Below are positions 9,022-16,640 of a stretch of DNA of 64,000 bases, in pieces. Position numbers and translations under genes: made by a program. The stretch is from assembly GCA_964607515.1 (NCBI GenBank), contig CAZSKU010000004.1:62001-126000 (forward strand). The letters are read 5' to 3'. Every line of letters begins with the position of its first letter. Position 1 is the stretch's first letter. Origin of the DNA: UBA6080 sp964607515. GTDB lineage: Bacteria; Fermentibacterota; Fermentibacteria; Fermentibacterales; JCC-6. The notes under the pieces are model-generated. The model was not told where the DNA came from. It ran no database searches and was given only the letters and a program-made list of their open reading frames with translations.

Positions 9022-9936
9022 GTGAGAAACCGTTTCGCCCTCGTGATGCTGTTCTTCGCCTGCGCCGCCCTGGGCGGCGGTGTTCCATGGTCCAGGTACA
9101 ACCTCATCGACTCGCCCACGGCCCACATGCTGCACCACACCGAGATCAGCGCCGGGGCCAGCTTCGCCCCATACTCCCTGGAGGATTCGTCCGGCTCCTC
9201 CTCCACGGAGTTCTCCTTCGGAACCTTCGTGGAGGTGGGCATCCTCAACCGGGGTCAGGTGGGAGCCACCTTCATCAGCGAGGGGGGCATAAGCGGCACC
9301 GCAAGGGTCCTTCTGATGCGGGAAACCATCAAGACCCCGGGCATCGCCTTCGGTTGCGAGAACATCACCGGAGAGGAGAATTACGAGGCCTACACCCGCA
9401 ACGACAGCCTCTACGACTACGGGCGGAGCCAGAATTTCTCCATCTACGGGGTCATCACCAAGGACTTCAGCTACTATCTCAGCCTGCCGGTCTGCGCCAG
9501 CCTGGGTTTCGGCACCGGTCGTTTCGTCCAGGAGGACGGCGCAGGAGACGCCGGCGAGAACCCCCTTCCCGGGCTGTTCGGAAGCCTCATGTTCCATCCC
9601 TCCAGGGCCTCCGAGGTGGTTGTGGAGTGGGACGGACGCGACCTGAACATCGGCGGCTCCTACGGGGTCTCATCCAGCGTCTTTCTGCAGCTGGCCTTCG
9701 CCGAGGTGGAACAGCACTTCCGCTCCGAGGACCTGCGCGACCCCGCCGATCCCGGCCAGGCGCCCAAAGTGGCCCTTTCGGTGAACGTGACCCTGGGCCC
9801 CCTGTTCCGGCGCACCGAGCTCAACCCCTATCAGAGGCTGCGCTTCACCGAGAACGACGAAGCCCTGGAAGCCATCCGCAGGGAACGGGAAGAGGCCCGC
9901 CGCCGGATCGAGGAGCTGGAGCGCTCCATCCGCTGA
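9022..9936 (+). CDS. Predicted outer-membrane beta-barrel protein with C-terminal coiled-coil tail
   Basis: 304 residues starting at GTG 9022, preceded by CTGGAGG and downstream of a good promoter. A signal peptide (MRNRFALVMLFFACAALGGG) is followed by beta-rich sequence with alternating hydrophobic residues. The last ~25 residues are charged and helical (EAIRREREEARRRIEELERS). The middle (VGATFISEGG, VVVEWDGRDLNIG) loosely recalls YjbH-type barrel proteins, but I cannot assign a family. It is divergent from the HhH/barrel operon, 105 bases away. The short charged helix could anchor or dock another protein. Function unknown. Confidence 0.6.
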   Translation: MRNRFALVMLFFACAALGGGVPWSRYNLIDSPTAHMLHHTEISAGASFAPYSLEDSSGSSSTEFSFGTFVEVGILNRGQVGATFISEGGISGTARVLLMRETIKTPGIAFGCENITGEENYEAYTRNDSLYDYGRSQNFSIYGVITKDFSYYLSLPVCASLGFGTGRFVQEDGAGDAGENPLPGLFGSLMFHPSRASEVVVEWDGRDLNIGGSYGVSSSVFLQLAFAEVEQHFRSEDLRDPADPGQAPKVALSVNVTLGPLFRRTELNPYQRLRFTENDEALEAIRREREEARRRIEELERSIR

Positions 9937-9953
9937 CCCTTCATCGCCCTGTC

Positions 9954-9984
9954 TTGACATTGCGCCGTTGCGGCGCAATGCTAT
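9954..9984 (+). promoter_or_regulatory. Promoter with perfect 10-bp palindrome inside a 19-base spacer (MerR-like layout)
   Basis: TTGACA (9954-9959) and TGCTAT (9979-9984) are separated by 19 bases. The spacer is almost filled by an inverted repeat, CATTGCGCCG (9958-9967) and CGGCGCAATG (9971-9980), with a 3-base loop. Long spacers with a dyad between the boxes are the hallmark of MerR-family operators. An AT-rich stretch follows (TTAATTAATTAAT, 10008-10020). The same stem could instead be a terminator for the upstream gene, but no T-tract follows. Confidence 0.45.
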
Positions 9985-10035
9985 CTCGTTGAATAGTTTA
10001 CAAACAGTTAATTAATTAATCGCTCTTTCGGAGGC

Positions 10036-11511
10036 ATGGCACTACCAGGCACATTAGAGTTCGAGCGCGTAATTAAACGCACGCGGCTTACGCCCCAGGC
10101 CATCGAAGTTCTGAAGCAGCGCTTCCCGGACGTATCCGATCCGGTAAGGAAGTGGTTGCCCGGAAAACCCCGGTGGGAGAGGGTGCTTCCGGACCTGGAC
10201 GTTCTCACTGCGGAACTCCGGTCCCTCAGGAAGCGCAGGGGCAAGGTGGTGCTTTACGGGCACGACGACATGGACGGGATCACCGGGCTGTTCATCGGCC
10301 TGAGGATCCTTCGCAACGAAGGCTTCACCGTGGTCCCCATCATTCCCCGCCGGGAGATAGAGACCTACGGCATCCGTCCTGGCAGACTGCAGGGGGTTCT
10401 GGAACCCGGCGATCTGCTCCTGACGGTGGATTACGGCTGCAGCGCCCTGGAGGGGGTTGCCTGGGCCCGGCGGAACGGTTCCAGGGTGGTCATCACCGAC
10501 CATCACATGCTCAACCCCCCCCTGCCCGACGCCCATGGAATCATTGATCCTCAGACCTCCGGTCCCCCGGCGGCCGACCTGGCCGGATGCGGCGTACTCT
10601 ATGCCGCCCTGACCTCCATCTTCCCGGCCTACGAGAACGACCCGCAGCTCCTGGCGGCGGTCGCCCTGGGCACCATCAGCGACAGGGTTCCCCTGACCGA
10701 GTGGAACCGGTACCTTCTGCACTGCTTCAGCCTGATCAGACTGGACCACCTCACCGAAGGCCTCCGGCTGCTCATGGAGGAGTGGCCCTGCCGGGAGGGC
10801 AACTGGACCGGATCCATGGTCCGTTCCCACATCACCAGCACCGTTGGGAAAGGGTGCAACTCGGGCATCTCCAACATGCTGGACTTCCTGTTCAGCTTCG
10901 ACCGGCGCTGGTGCAGGACCCTCTGGAAGCAGATGCTGAAAAGCAGCGAGGAGAGGGGCCAGATTCTCAGCGAACTGGTTGGAAGGGCCATGAACATGAA
11001 GGACCCCGAGGCCGACGCCTTCGGCATGATCCTGGTGTTCATGGACGACATTCCCCCGGGAATGGGGGGAACTCTGGCCAGCCGGTTGTGCCGGATTCAC
11101 CGCCGTGGAACCATCGTGGTCACCAGGCGGGAGGACGGAATGCTCGTGGGGGACACCCGGTCGGTGGGCGACTGGAACATGGCGGGGTTCCTGGTCAGCA
11201 TGCGCGACGTGTTCTCCAGCGCCGGGGGCCACTACCGGGCGGCGGGATTCAGCTACGAGAGCCCTGACTGGTACGCCCTGAGGGAACTCCTGCTCAGCAA
11301 CATGGCGGAGTATCCCACCCATCCGGTTCCCCATCCCCATATAGACCTTTATCTCGAGGAACTGCCCGATCCCAGGGTCTTCACGAGCCTGGCGCCCTTC
11401 GGCCCCGGCTTCCTTCCGGTGGCGGTGAAGATCGGCAGCATGCGGTACCTGCTGCAGCTTCACCCCAACGGACAGAGCACCTGGTGCATTACCGAGGACA
11501 GCGGGGAATGA
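10036..11511 (+). CDS. RecJ-like DHH-family phosphoesterase/nuclease
   Basis: 491 residues with the DHH-superfamily metal motifs: H76-D-D-M-D80-G (motif I), VDYGCS near 134, TDHH with Asp155 (motif III) and ALGTISDRVPL (motif IV). A C-terminal DHHA1-like half with SAGGHYRAAGFS follows. Motif IV is typical of RecJ-type 5'-3' single-strand exonucleases, but the protein lacks RecJ's usual extra domains and is shorter than the ~570-residue norm. Substrate could be ssDNA, short oligonucleotides or RNA. The Shine-Dalgarno GGAGG ends only one base before ATG 10036, an unusually tight spacing; no better in-frame start exists because a stop codon lies at 10009. Its stop overlaps the next gene's start (ATGA). 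Confidence 0.8.
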   Translation: MALPGTLEFERVIKRTRLTPQAIEVLKQRFPDVSDPVRKWLPGKPRWERVLPDLDVLTAELRSLRKRRGKVVLYGHDDMDGITGLFIGLRILRNEGFTVVPIIPRREIETYGIRPGRLQGVLEPGDLLLTVDYGCSALEGVAWARRNGSRVVITDHHMLNPPLPDAHGIIDPQTSGPPAADLAGCGVLYAALTSIFPAYENDPQLLAAVALGTISDRVPLTEWNRYLLHCFSLIRLDHLTEGLRLLMEEWPCREGNWTGSMVRSHITSTVGKGCNSGISNMLDFLFSFDRRWCRTLWKQMLKSSEERGQILSELVGRAMNMKDPEADAFGMILVFMDDIPPGMGGTLASRLCRIHRRGTIVVTRREDGMLVGDTRSVGDWNMAGFLVSMRDVFSSAGGHYRAAGFSYESPDWYALRELLLSNMAEYPTHPVPHPHIDLYLEELPDPRVFTSLAPFGPGFLPVAVKIGSMRYLLQLHPNGQSTWCITEDSGE

Positions 11512-12467
11512 CCCATCTTGTAACCGGCGCGGCAGGTTTCATCGGAAGCCGGCTCTGCCGGGAACTCCTGGCGGGGGGCCGTTCAGTGGTGGGGGTGGAC
11601 TGCCTTCGGGAAAGCTACAGCCCCGCCCTGAAACTCATGAACCTGTCCCCCCTGACTGACTCCCGGAGCTTCACCTTCTCCCGGGGCGACCTGTCCCGGG
11701 AGACCTCCTTCCTGGAGGACCTTGTTCCGGAAGGACCGCTGACGGTCCACCACCTGGCCGCCCGTGCGGGAGTGCGGGGTTCATGGGGAAGCAGCTTTCC
11801 GGAGTACTCCAGAGACAACATCGCCGCCACCCAGAACCTCCTGGAATGGGCCGTGTCCCGGGGCGGGGTCAACCACTTCGTCTACGCATCGTCTTCATCG
11901 GTGTACGGAATCCCCGGGGAAATGCCCATGAGGGAGGGCTCCACCCCGACCCTTCCCCACTCCCCCTACGGGGTGACCAAGCTGGCGGCCGAGAATCTGG
12001 TGAGACTCTACGGCGCCAATCACGGGCTAACCTGGACAGCGCTGAGGCTGTTCACCGTGTACGGTCCCGGACAGAGGCCGGACATGGCCTTCCACAGGTT
12101 CATCCGGTCCATCCTGAAGGGCTCGTCCGTGACTGTGTTCGGAGGCGGCGGCCAGGTCAGGGACTACACATACGTGGACGACGTGGTCCGGGCGATGATC
12201 CTGGCCGCGGAGTCCCCGGGCGGCACGGTGATGAACGTGGCCGGGGGTTCCGGGGCCACTGTCGCCCGGGTTCTCGACATTCTGCAGGACATCCTGGGGA
12301 AGGCGGTTTCCGTGACCCGTCTGCCGGAGCAGCCCGGCGACGTGCCCGCCACCCTGGCCGACACCCGAAGGGCCGAGGAGGTCTTGGGGTGGAAACCCTC
12401 CTGCCCCCTGGAGGAAGGGCTCGCCCGGGAAGCGGACTGGGTCAGGTCAATACCCGAACACCTCTAG
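11508..12467 (+). CDS. NAD-dependent sugar-nucleotide epimerase/dehydratase (extended SDR)
   Basis: 319 residues. Rossmann motif G7-A-A-G-F-I-G13, SSSVYG near 131-136 and the catalytic pair Y154-x-x-x-K158 identify an extended short-chain dehydrogenase acting on nucleotide sugars, such as UDP-galactose/UDP-glucuronate 4-epimerases. LRLFTVYGPGQRPDMA and FGGGGQVRDYTYVDD are typical of GalE/WbpP-like members. The substrate cannot be fixed. ATG 11508 overlaps the upstream DHH stop, so the two are translationally coupled despite unrelated roles. Its 3' end overlaps the convergent lipoprotein gene by 21 bases. No other envelope-sugar gene is nearby. Confidence 0.88.
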   Translation: MTHLVTGAAGFIGSRLCRELLAGGRSVVGVDCLRESYSPALKLMNLSPLTDSRSFTFSRGDLSRETSFLEDLVPEGPLTVHHLAARAGVRGSWGSSFPEYSRDNIAATQNLLEWAVSRGGVNHFVYASSSSVYGIPGEMPMREGSTPTLPHSPYGVTKLAAENLVRLYGANHGLTWTALRLFTVYGPGQRPDMAFHRFIRSILKGSSVTVFGGGGQVRDYTYVDDVVRAMILAAESPGGTVMNVAGGSGATVARVLDILQDILGKAVSVTRLPEQPGDVPATLADTRRAEEVLGWKPSCPLEEGLAREADWVRSIPEHL

Positions 12468-12827
12468 GTGCACCTCGTTGCTCCAGCTTGTCAGGTGGTA
12501 GTCGTTTTCCGTCTCCAGCGCATAGTACCAGTGGCCTGCGGGCAGCCCCGGGTCGGTGTGCTCCAGAAGGCTCCTGTTGCCGGTCTCCAGTATCAGGGTT
12601 GCCCTGTCCGGGTTCTGCTGCACCCCCGAGGTGCCTGACCTGTAGAGCCGATACCTCAGAAAGTTGCCGTCCGGGCACTGGGTCCAGCGGAGCACCGCAG
12701 AGTTTTCCGCCTCTATCCTTCCGGTCAGCGCCGAATTCCCGGGGGGCAGGGGAGGCTCCGTGGGATTTCCCTGCTGGCACGACACCGCCACCCCCAGGAG
12801 CGCCCCCAGGAAAAGGATCTTCCTCAT
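12447..12827 (-). CDS. Small lipoprotein with one fibronectin type III-like domain
   Basis: 126 residues with a hydrophobic signal and a lipobox-like AVSC near residue 17, followed by a Pro-rich linker and one Fn3-like domain (LRWTQCPDGNF, YRLYRSG, WYYALETEN, SWSNEV). The domain is clearly homologous to the N-terminal Fn3 of the next gene upstream (ACPDADF, FRSATPGIPQNP, SWSNEV), so the two are tandem paralogues. ATG 12827 has GGAGG eight bases upstream; GTG 12836 is an alternative that would sit over the ribosome site. Last gene of a three-gene minus-strand set. Function unknown; Fn3 domains in lipoproteins usually serve as spacers or adhesins. Confidence 0.7.
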   Translation of the reverse strand: MRKILFLGALLGVAVSCQQGNPTEPPLPPGNSALTGRIEAENSAVLRWTQCPDGNFLRYRLYRSGTSGVQQNPDRATLILETGNRSLLEHTDPGLPAGHWYYALETENDYHLTSWSNEVHLEVFGY

Positions 12828-12855
12828 GCCGTCCACCTCCCGGCTTCGGGTCGGG

Positions 12856-14427
12856 TCATTCCGTTATGTCGTCCAGGTTCCTGGGCTCCAGCTTGAAGGC
12901 GCTGAAGGAGTACCAGACCACTCCTATCATGGAGGAGAACTGCTGTCCCTGGCTCACCGTGAAGCCGTAGATGCCGAGGTCGTCCACCACGCACTCTCCG
13001 GAGCCGTCGTCCACCATGAACTCGCCGTATCCCAGGTCGGGGTCCACAACCTCCAGGTCGCTGATTTCGCAGAGAACCCCTTCCCACTTCTCCTGGGACA
13101 GGTCTCCGGTGGCAATGGGCCTGGGCTGGGGCACAGGATGTCCTGGATCCCTCAGGACCACCTCGGGGCCGGTGATCTCGGTGAATCCGTAGTACTCCTC
13201 CACCTCCCCGGAAATCACCACGCTGTCGCCCCGGGCCAGATCATCAAGAACTCCGTCGTACCCGAAGATCACCAGACCGCTCCATTCACCGCCGTCCTGG
13301 TCCTGGATCACGGCGTACTGGGAGCCGCCCGGGGCGTAGTACTCGTCGCCACCCACGGTCACTATCCCGGTCACGCTCACCGTCTGGCCCTCGTAGGGGG
13401 AACTGCCGGCCTGCCCCTGGACCTGGTAGCAGGTGAGGACCCCGCCACCCCCGCCTCCGCCGCTACCCGAGACATCCTGGTTGTCCCTGGGCTGGATCCT
13501 CCACTGGTCGAACTCGTAGAAGAGAGGGCCGGCTGCGGACACCGTGTCTCCCACGGAGGGCTCGTTGTAGTCGCCCCGGTTTCCCAGGAAGCACGATCCG
13601 CTGCCGTCGTCTATCTCGTAGCTGTACTGGCTGGCTGACAGCACCACCGCGTCGGTAACCGAGACCACCACTCCTTCCCACTGCTCATCCTTCACGGCTT
13701 CGGTCGAGAGGGACCCCTGAGGGGGCAGGTCATGGCCGGATCCATGGACCGTTATGTCTTCCAGGTAACTGAGTTCCGTCATCCCGTAGTATTCGCTCAC
13801 CTCACCGGACACGCTGATGCTGTCGCCCCGGGAGAGGGAGGCGGCCTGGTCGCCGAAGAGCACCAGACCGCTCCAGGGCCCTCCCGTCGCGTCCCCGAGC
13901 ACCGCGAATCCGCCGTAGAGTTCACCTCCCCCGGCGGTGACTATGCCGGTAACCCTGACCTGCATCCCCTCGTAAGGCGAGGTTTCTGACTGACCCTGCA
14001 CCTGGTAGCACGACAGCTCGCCTCCGGCGCCGCTCGAGTCGGGAACGGACACGGGTACTTCGTTGCTCCAGGAAACCAGGGATTCGGTGTCGGTGGTCCT
14101 GACGGCGTAGAACCAGTCGGAATTCCAGGGAAGCCCCTGGTCCGCCGCGCTGACGGTTCCCGGGTTGCTGATGACCGCCACGATAACCGCTCCGGAGGGA
14201 TTCTGGGGGATGCCCGGGGTGGCGGACCTGAACACGGTGTAGTCCGCGAAATCGGCGTCGGGGCAGGCGCTCCAGGAAAGGGTGACCGTGTTGCCGTTCA
14301 CCGAAGCCGAAAGGACGGACGGCGTCGGGGGGGTTCCGGTGCCGGCCGGGTTCGTCTCGTCGTCGCCGCACGCGGACCACAGCAGAAGCGCCGCGGACAG
14401 CGACAGCAGGACATGGCTGGTTTTCAT
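12856..14427 (-). CDS. Lipoprotein: Fn3 domain plus two tandem OB-like repeats
   Basis: 523 residues. Signal peptide and lipobox (LLLWSAC, Cys about 20), an Fn3-like domain to about 125, then two copies of a ~190-residue module. Each copy opens with CYQVQGQ and SPYEG, continues with VTGIVT, WSGLV-FG, RGDS--SGEV-EYYG-TE and WEGV, and closes with DDGSG. The copies are separated by a glycine run (SGSGGGGGGG). This resembles the OB-fold repeats of extracellular nucleases and DUF5689-type proteins, but no nuclease domain is attached. It may be a binding scaffold. The start is one base after the stop of the DUF2259 gene (TGACATG), so translation is probably coupled. Confidence 0.75.
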   Translation of the reverse strand: MKTSHVLLSLSAALLLWSACGDDETNPAGTGTPPTPSVLSASVNGNTVTLSWSACPDADFADYTVFRSATPGIPQNPSGAVIVAVISNPGTVSAADQGLPWNSDWFYAVRTTDTESLVSWSNEVPVSVPDSSGAGGELSCYQVQGQSETSPYEGMQVRVTGIVTAGGGELYGGFAVLGDATGGPWSGLVLFGDQAASLSRGDSISVSGEVSEYYGMTELSYLEDITVHGSGHDLPPQGSLSTEAVKDEQWEGVVVSVTDAVVLSASQYSYEIDDGSGSCFLGNRGDYNEPSVGDTVSAAGPLFYEFDQWRIQPRDNQDVSGSGGGGGGGVLTCYQVQGQAGSSPYEGQTVSVTGIVTVGGDEYYAPGGSQYAVIQDQDGGEWSGLVIFGYDGVLDDLARGDSVVISGEVEEYYGFTEITGPEVVLRDPGHPVPQPRPIATGDLSQEKWEGVLCEISDLEVVDPDLGYGEFMVDDGSGECVVDDLGIYGFTVSQGQQFSSMIGVVWYSFSAFKLEPRNLDDITE

Positions 14428-14428
14428 G

Positions 14429-15136
14429 TCAGTTCCTCCAGGCGATTGGAAACTCCACAGATATGAGCCGGTATCTGAGGTCGGGCCCCTCGAAGCCCGG
14501 CTGCATCACGTTGAAAACCACAAGAAGAGCCCCCTCGTGGGGCCGGAGCACCTTGGCTATCCTGTAGGCGAAACTCAGCCGGTACTCCTCCGGCGCTTCC
14601 AGCTCCCTGAAGACCAGGGCCCTGGACCTGCCGTCGTACATTATCAGCTTCACCAGAACCGGATCTGGAAACCAGTCCGCGGCGCGTTCCGTGGTCATCG
14701 CGGGAACCTGCTCAAGCACCATGGTATAGGTGACTCCGGGATACCAGGTGTAGTAGGGTTCAACCGAGAACACCACCGTGTCAGGGGGCACTCCGGCGTC
14801 GGTAAGCTTGTGGTCCACCAGCACCTGGCCCCCGTTTTCGGCGGTTATCCTCAGCCTTCTGAGGCCGGCCGATGCCAGGGAAAGCACGCTGTCCGGAGCC
14901 TTGTCGGCGGACGCGCCTTCGTCGGAGATCAGTACGCTGTACCTTTCCACCACCCGGTAGGGGGAGGTGGCAAGGATTTCAAGGTCCGCCCAGGGAAACC
15001 CGCTTCCGTCCTGGACTCCGTAGGACATCCAGGCCGCGTGGGTCCCCCCCGGGGAAGCGCCAAGGTACCGGAATGACGCCGAATCCATGGCCGCGGAAAC
15101 CGCCGTAGCCGCCGCCAGAACCAGAACTGCCCGCAT
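14429..15136 (-). CDS. Predicted secreted protein, DUF2259-like
   Basis: 235 residues with a signal peptide (MRAVLVLAAATAVSAA). The mature N-terminus SFRYLGASPGGTHAAW, followed by YGVQDGSGFPWADLEIL, matches my recollection of DUF2259 (predicted secreted proteins, also in spirochaetes). The C-terminal half is beta-rich with no catalytic motif I recognise. First gene of the minus-strand set with the two Fn3 lipoproteins; RBS GGGAGGGATCTG precedes the ATG at 15136. The spacing to the next gene is one base. Function unknown. Confidence 0.65.
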   Translation of the reverse strand: MRAVLVLAAATAVSAAMDSASFRYLGASPGGTHAAWMSYGVQDGSGFPWADLEILATSPYRVVERYSVLISDEGASADKAPDSVLSLASAGLRRLRITAENGGQVLVDHKLTDAGVPPDTVVFSVEPYYTWYPGVTYTMVLEQVPAMTTERAADWFPDPVLVKLIMYDGRSRALVFRELEAPEEYRLSFAYRIAKVLRPHEGALLVVFNVMQPGFEGPDLRYRLISVEFPIAWRN

Positions 15137-15151
15137 CAGATCCCTCCCGGT

Positions 15152-15179
15152 TTGTCCCTTCCGGACGATGTGATATGAT
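15152..15179 (+). promoter_or_regulatory. Sigma70-type promoter for the DUF5343-TauE pair
   Basis: TTGTCC (15152-15157), a 16-base spacer and TATGAT (15174-15179). A transcript start near 15186 would leave a leader of about 30 bases with AAAGGGGTCGGA before ATG 15217. It lies just upstream of the divergent DUF2259 gene. Confidence 0.5.
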
Positions 15180-15216
15180 AATGCAACACCGCCGCGGAGG
15201 CGAGAAAGGGGTCGGA

Positions 15217-15831
15217 ATGACGGGCATTCCAGCGGTCCGGGAGCCTTCCAGCATTGCGCCCTTCTTCAAGGTCCTGGCCCGAACCCCGGTCCCGGTCCAT
15301 GTCGATGCGGGCTTCATGGCGGAAATCGGATTCAGACGGCAGACCGACGTAAGACTTCTGGAACTGCTGCACTACCTGGGCTTCATGGACAACTCCCTGC
15401 AGCCCACCTCCCTGTGGAAGGACTACGCCTCGGCCCTCGACGAGGAGAACAGGCTTGCCATCCTGGGCACGGTCGTGGCCGAGAAGTACGCCGACGCGCT
15501 GAGAATCGGGGGGACGGACGGCATCTCCCCGTTGAACGGCAAGGCCGTGATGGCCTTCTTCAAGGGAGAGACCGGGGCCGGCGACACAGAGGCCGCCTAC
15601 ATGGTGCTGACCCTGCAGATCCTGGTGGACCTGGCCCGGCTTCCCGCCGCCCTTCCGTCCCCGGTCCGGGGCAGGACCTGTCCTGCTCCCGATAGAGAAG
15701 CCCGCGAAACCTCCCGCCCGGTGGACGAAAGGCCTATGACCCTCACTCTCAACATCACCCTGGACCCCGTCGGGAACCCGGAGCTGGCAGCCCTCGTGAG
15801 GCGGGTGCTGGAAGATGCAGCCCGACGGTGA
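15217..15831 (+). CDS. DUF5343-family protein
   Basis: 204 residues, no signal or membrane segment. The sequence IAPFFKVLARTPVPVHVDAG, then LLELLHYLGFMDNS, PTSLWKDYAS and ALRIGG, matches DUF5343, a family with a winged-helix-like start sometimes seen near restriction or mobile genes (recollection). The C-terminal ~55 residues are basic and variable. ATG 15217 is chosen for the upstream AAAGGGGTCGGA and promoter position. Its stop overlaps the next start (GTGA), pairing it with the TauE-type permease. Possibly regulatory; function unknown. Confidence 0.65.
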   Translation: MTGIPAVREPSSIAPFFKVLARTPVPVHVDAGFMAEIGFRRQTDVRLLELLHYLGFMDNSLQPTSLWKDYASALDEENRLAILGTVVAEKYADALRIGGTDGISPLNGKAVMAFFKGETGAGDTEAAYMVLTLQILVDLARLPAALPSPVRGRTCPAPDREARETSRPVDERPMTLTLNITLDPVGNPELAALVRRVLEDAARR

Positions 15832-16640
15832 ACCTCTCACAGGGCATTCCGGTCTTCCTTCTTGCTTTTGTCTGTGAATTCATCGACAGCACTCTGGGCA
15901 TGGGGTACGGAACCACCCTGACGCCAGTGCTCCTGATGATGGGGTTTTCCCCGGTGCAGATAGTGCCCGTGGTTCTTCTGTCGGAGCTTGCCACAGGCGC
16001 TCTGGCGGCCCTGATGCACCACCGGGCCGGGAACGCGCTGTTCGACTTCAGGAACTCATCCGGGCACCGGCTGGTTCGAAAGATGGGAAAGCTCGGCTAC
16101 ATCCCCCGGTCGCCGGACGCGAGAATCTCCATGGTACTGGGGCTGTGCAGCCTGACGGGCGCCGTGGGCGCCGCTTTCCTGGCGGTATCCATCCCGGCCT
16201 TCCATCTGAAGCTTTCCATCGGCGTCATAGTGACTCTTATGGGAGTTGTGATCCTTCTCCGGCGCAGGGGCGCTCCCAGGTTCAGCTGGAAAAGGATCAC
16301 CGCCCTCGGGGTTACCGCGGCCTTCAACAAGGGGTTGTCCGGCGGGGGCTACGGCCCCCTGGTGACCGGCGGACAGATCCTCAGCGGAGTTGCTGCCAAG
16401 AGCGCCGTGGCAATCACCAGTCTGGCGGAGAGCTTCACATGCCTGGTGGGGGTGCTGGCCTACCTGGCGGCGGGCACCGGAATAGACTGGACCGCCGCGC
16501 CGGCCCTTATCCTCGGGGCCATGTGCAGTGTGCCCTTCAGCGCCCTGGCTGTTAAAAGGATGAACCTGCGGCGGTTCACCCTGGTGGTTGGAACCGGAAC
16601 TCTGATCCTGGGTCTGTTCACCCTCTACAACCTGCTCTGA
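15828..16640 (+). CDS. TauE/SafE-family sulfite/anion exporter-like permease
   Basis: 270 residues, almost all hydrophobic, with about eight membrane segments. The duplicated TauE/SafE signature is seen as GMGYGTTLTPVLLMMGF in the first half and GLSGGGYGPLVTGGQI in the second. Family members export sulfite, sulfoacetate or other small anions across the inner membrane. GTG 15828 overlaps the DUF5343 stop. Its 3' end overlaps the convergent valS by 16 bases. No sulfur-metabolism gene is nearby, so the substrate is open. Confidence 0.85.
   Translation: MNLSQGIPVFLLAFVCEFIDSTLGMGYGTTLTPVLLMMGFSPVQIVPVVLLSELATGALAALMHHRAGNALFDFRNSSGHRLVRKMGKLGYIPRSPDARISMVLGLCSLTGAVGAAFLAVSIPAFHLKLSIGVIVTLMGVVILLRRRGAPRFSWKRITALGVTAAFNKGLSGGGYGPLVTGGQILSGVAAKSAVAITSLAESFTCLVGVLAYLAAGTGIDWTAAPALILGAMCSVPFSALAVKRMNLRRFTLVVGTGTLILGLFTLYNLL

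Noticed and set aside
11783..12970. Plus-strand frame overlapping the epimerase in another phase
   Set aside because: The epimerase frame has all SDR motifs; the shifted frame is Arg/Gly-rich nonsense.
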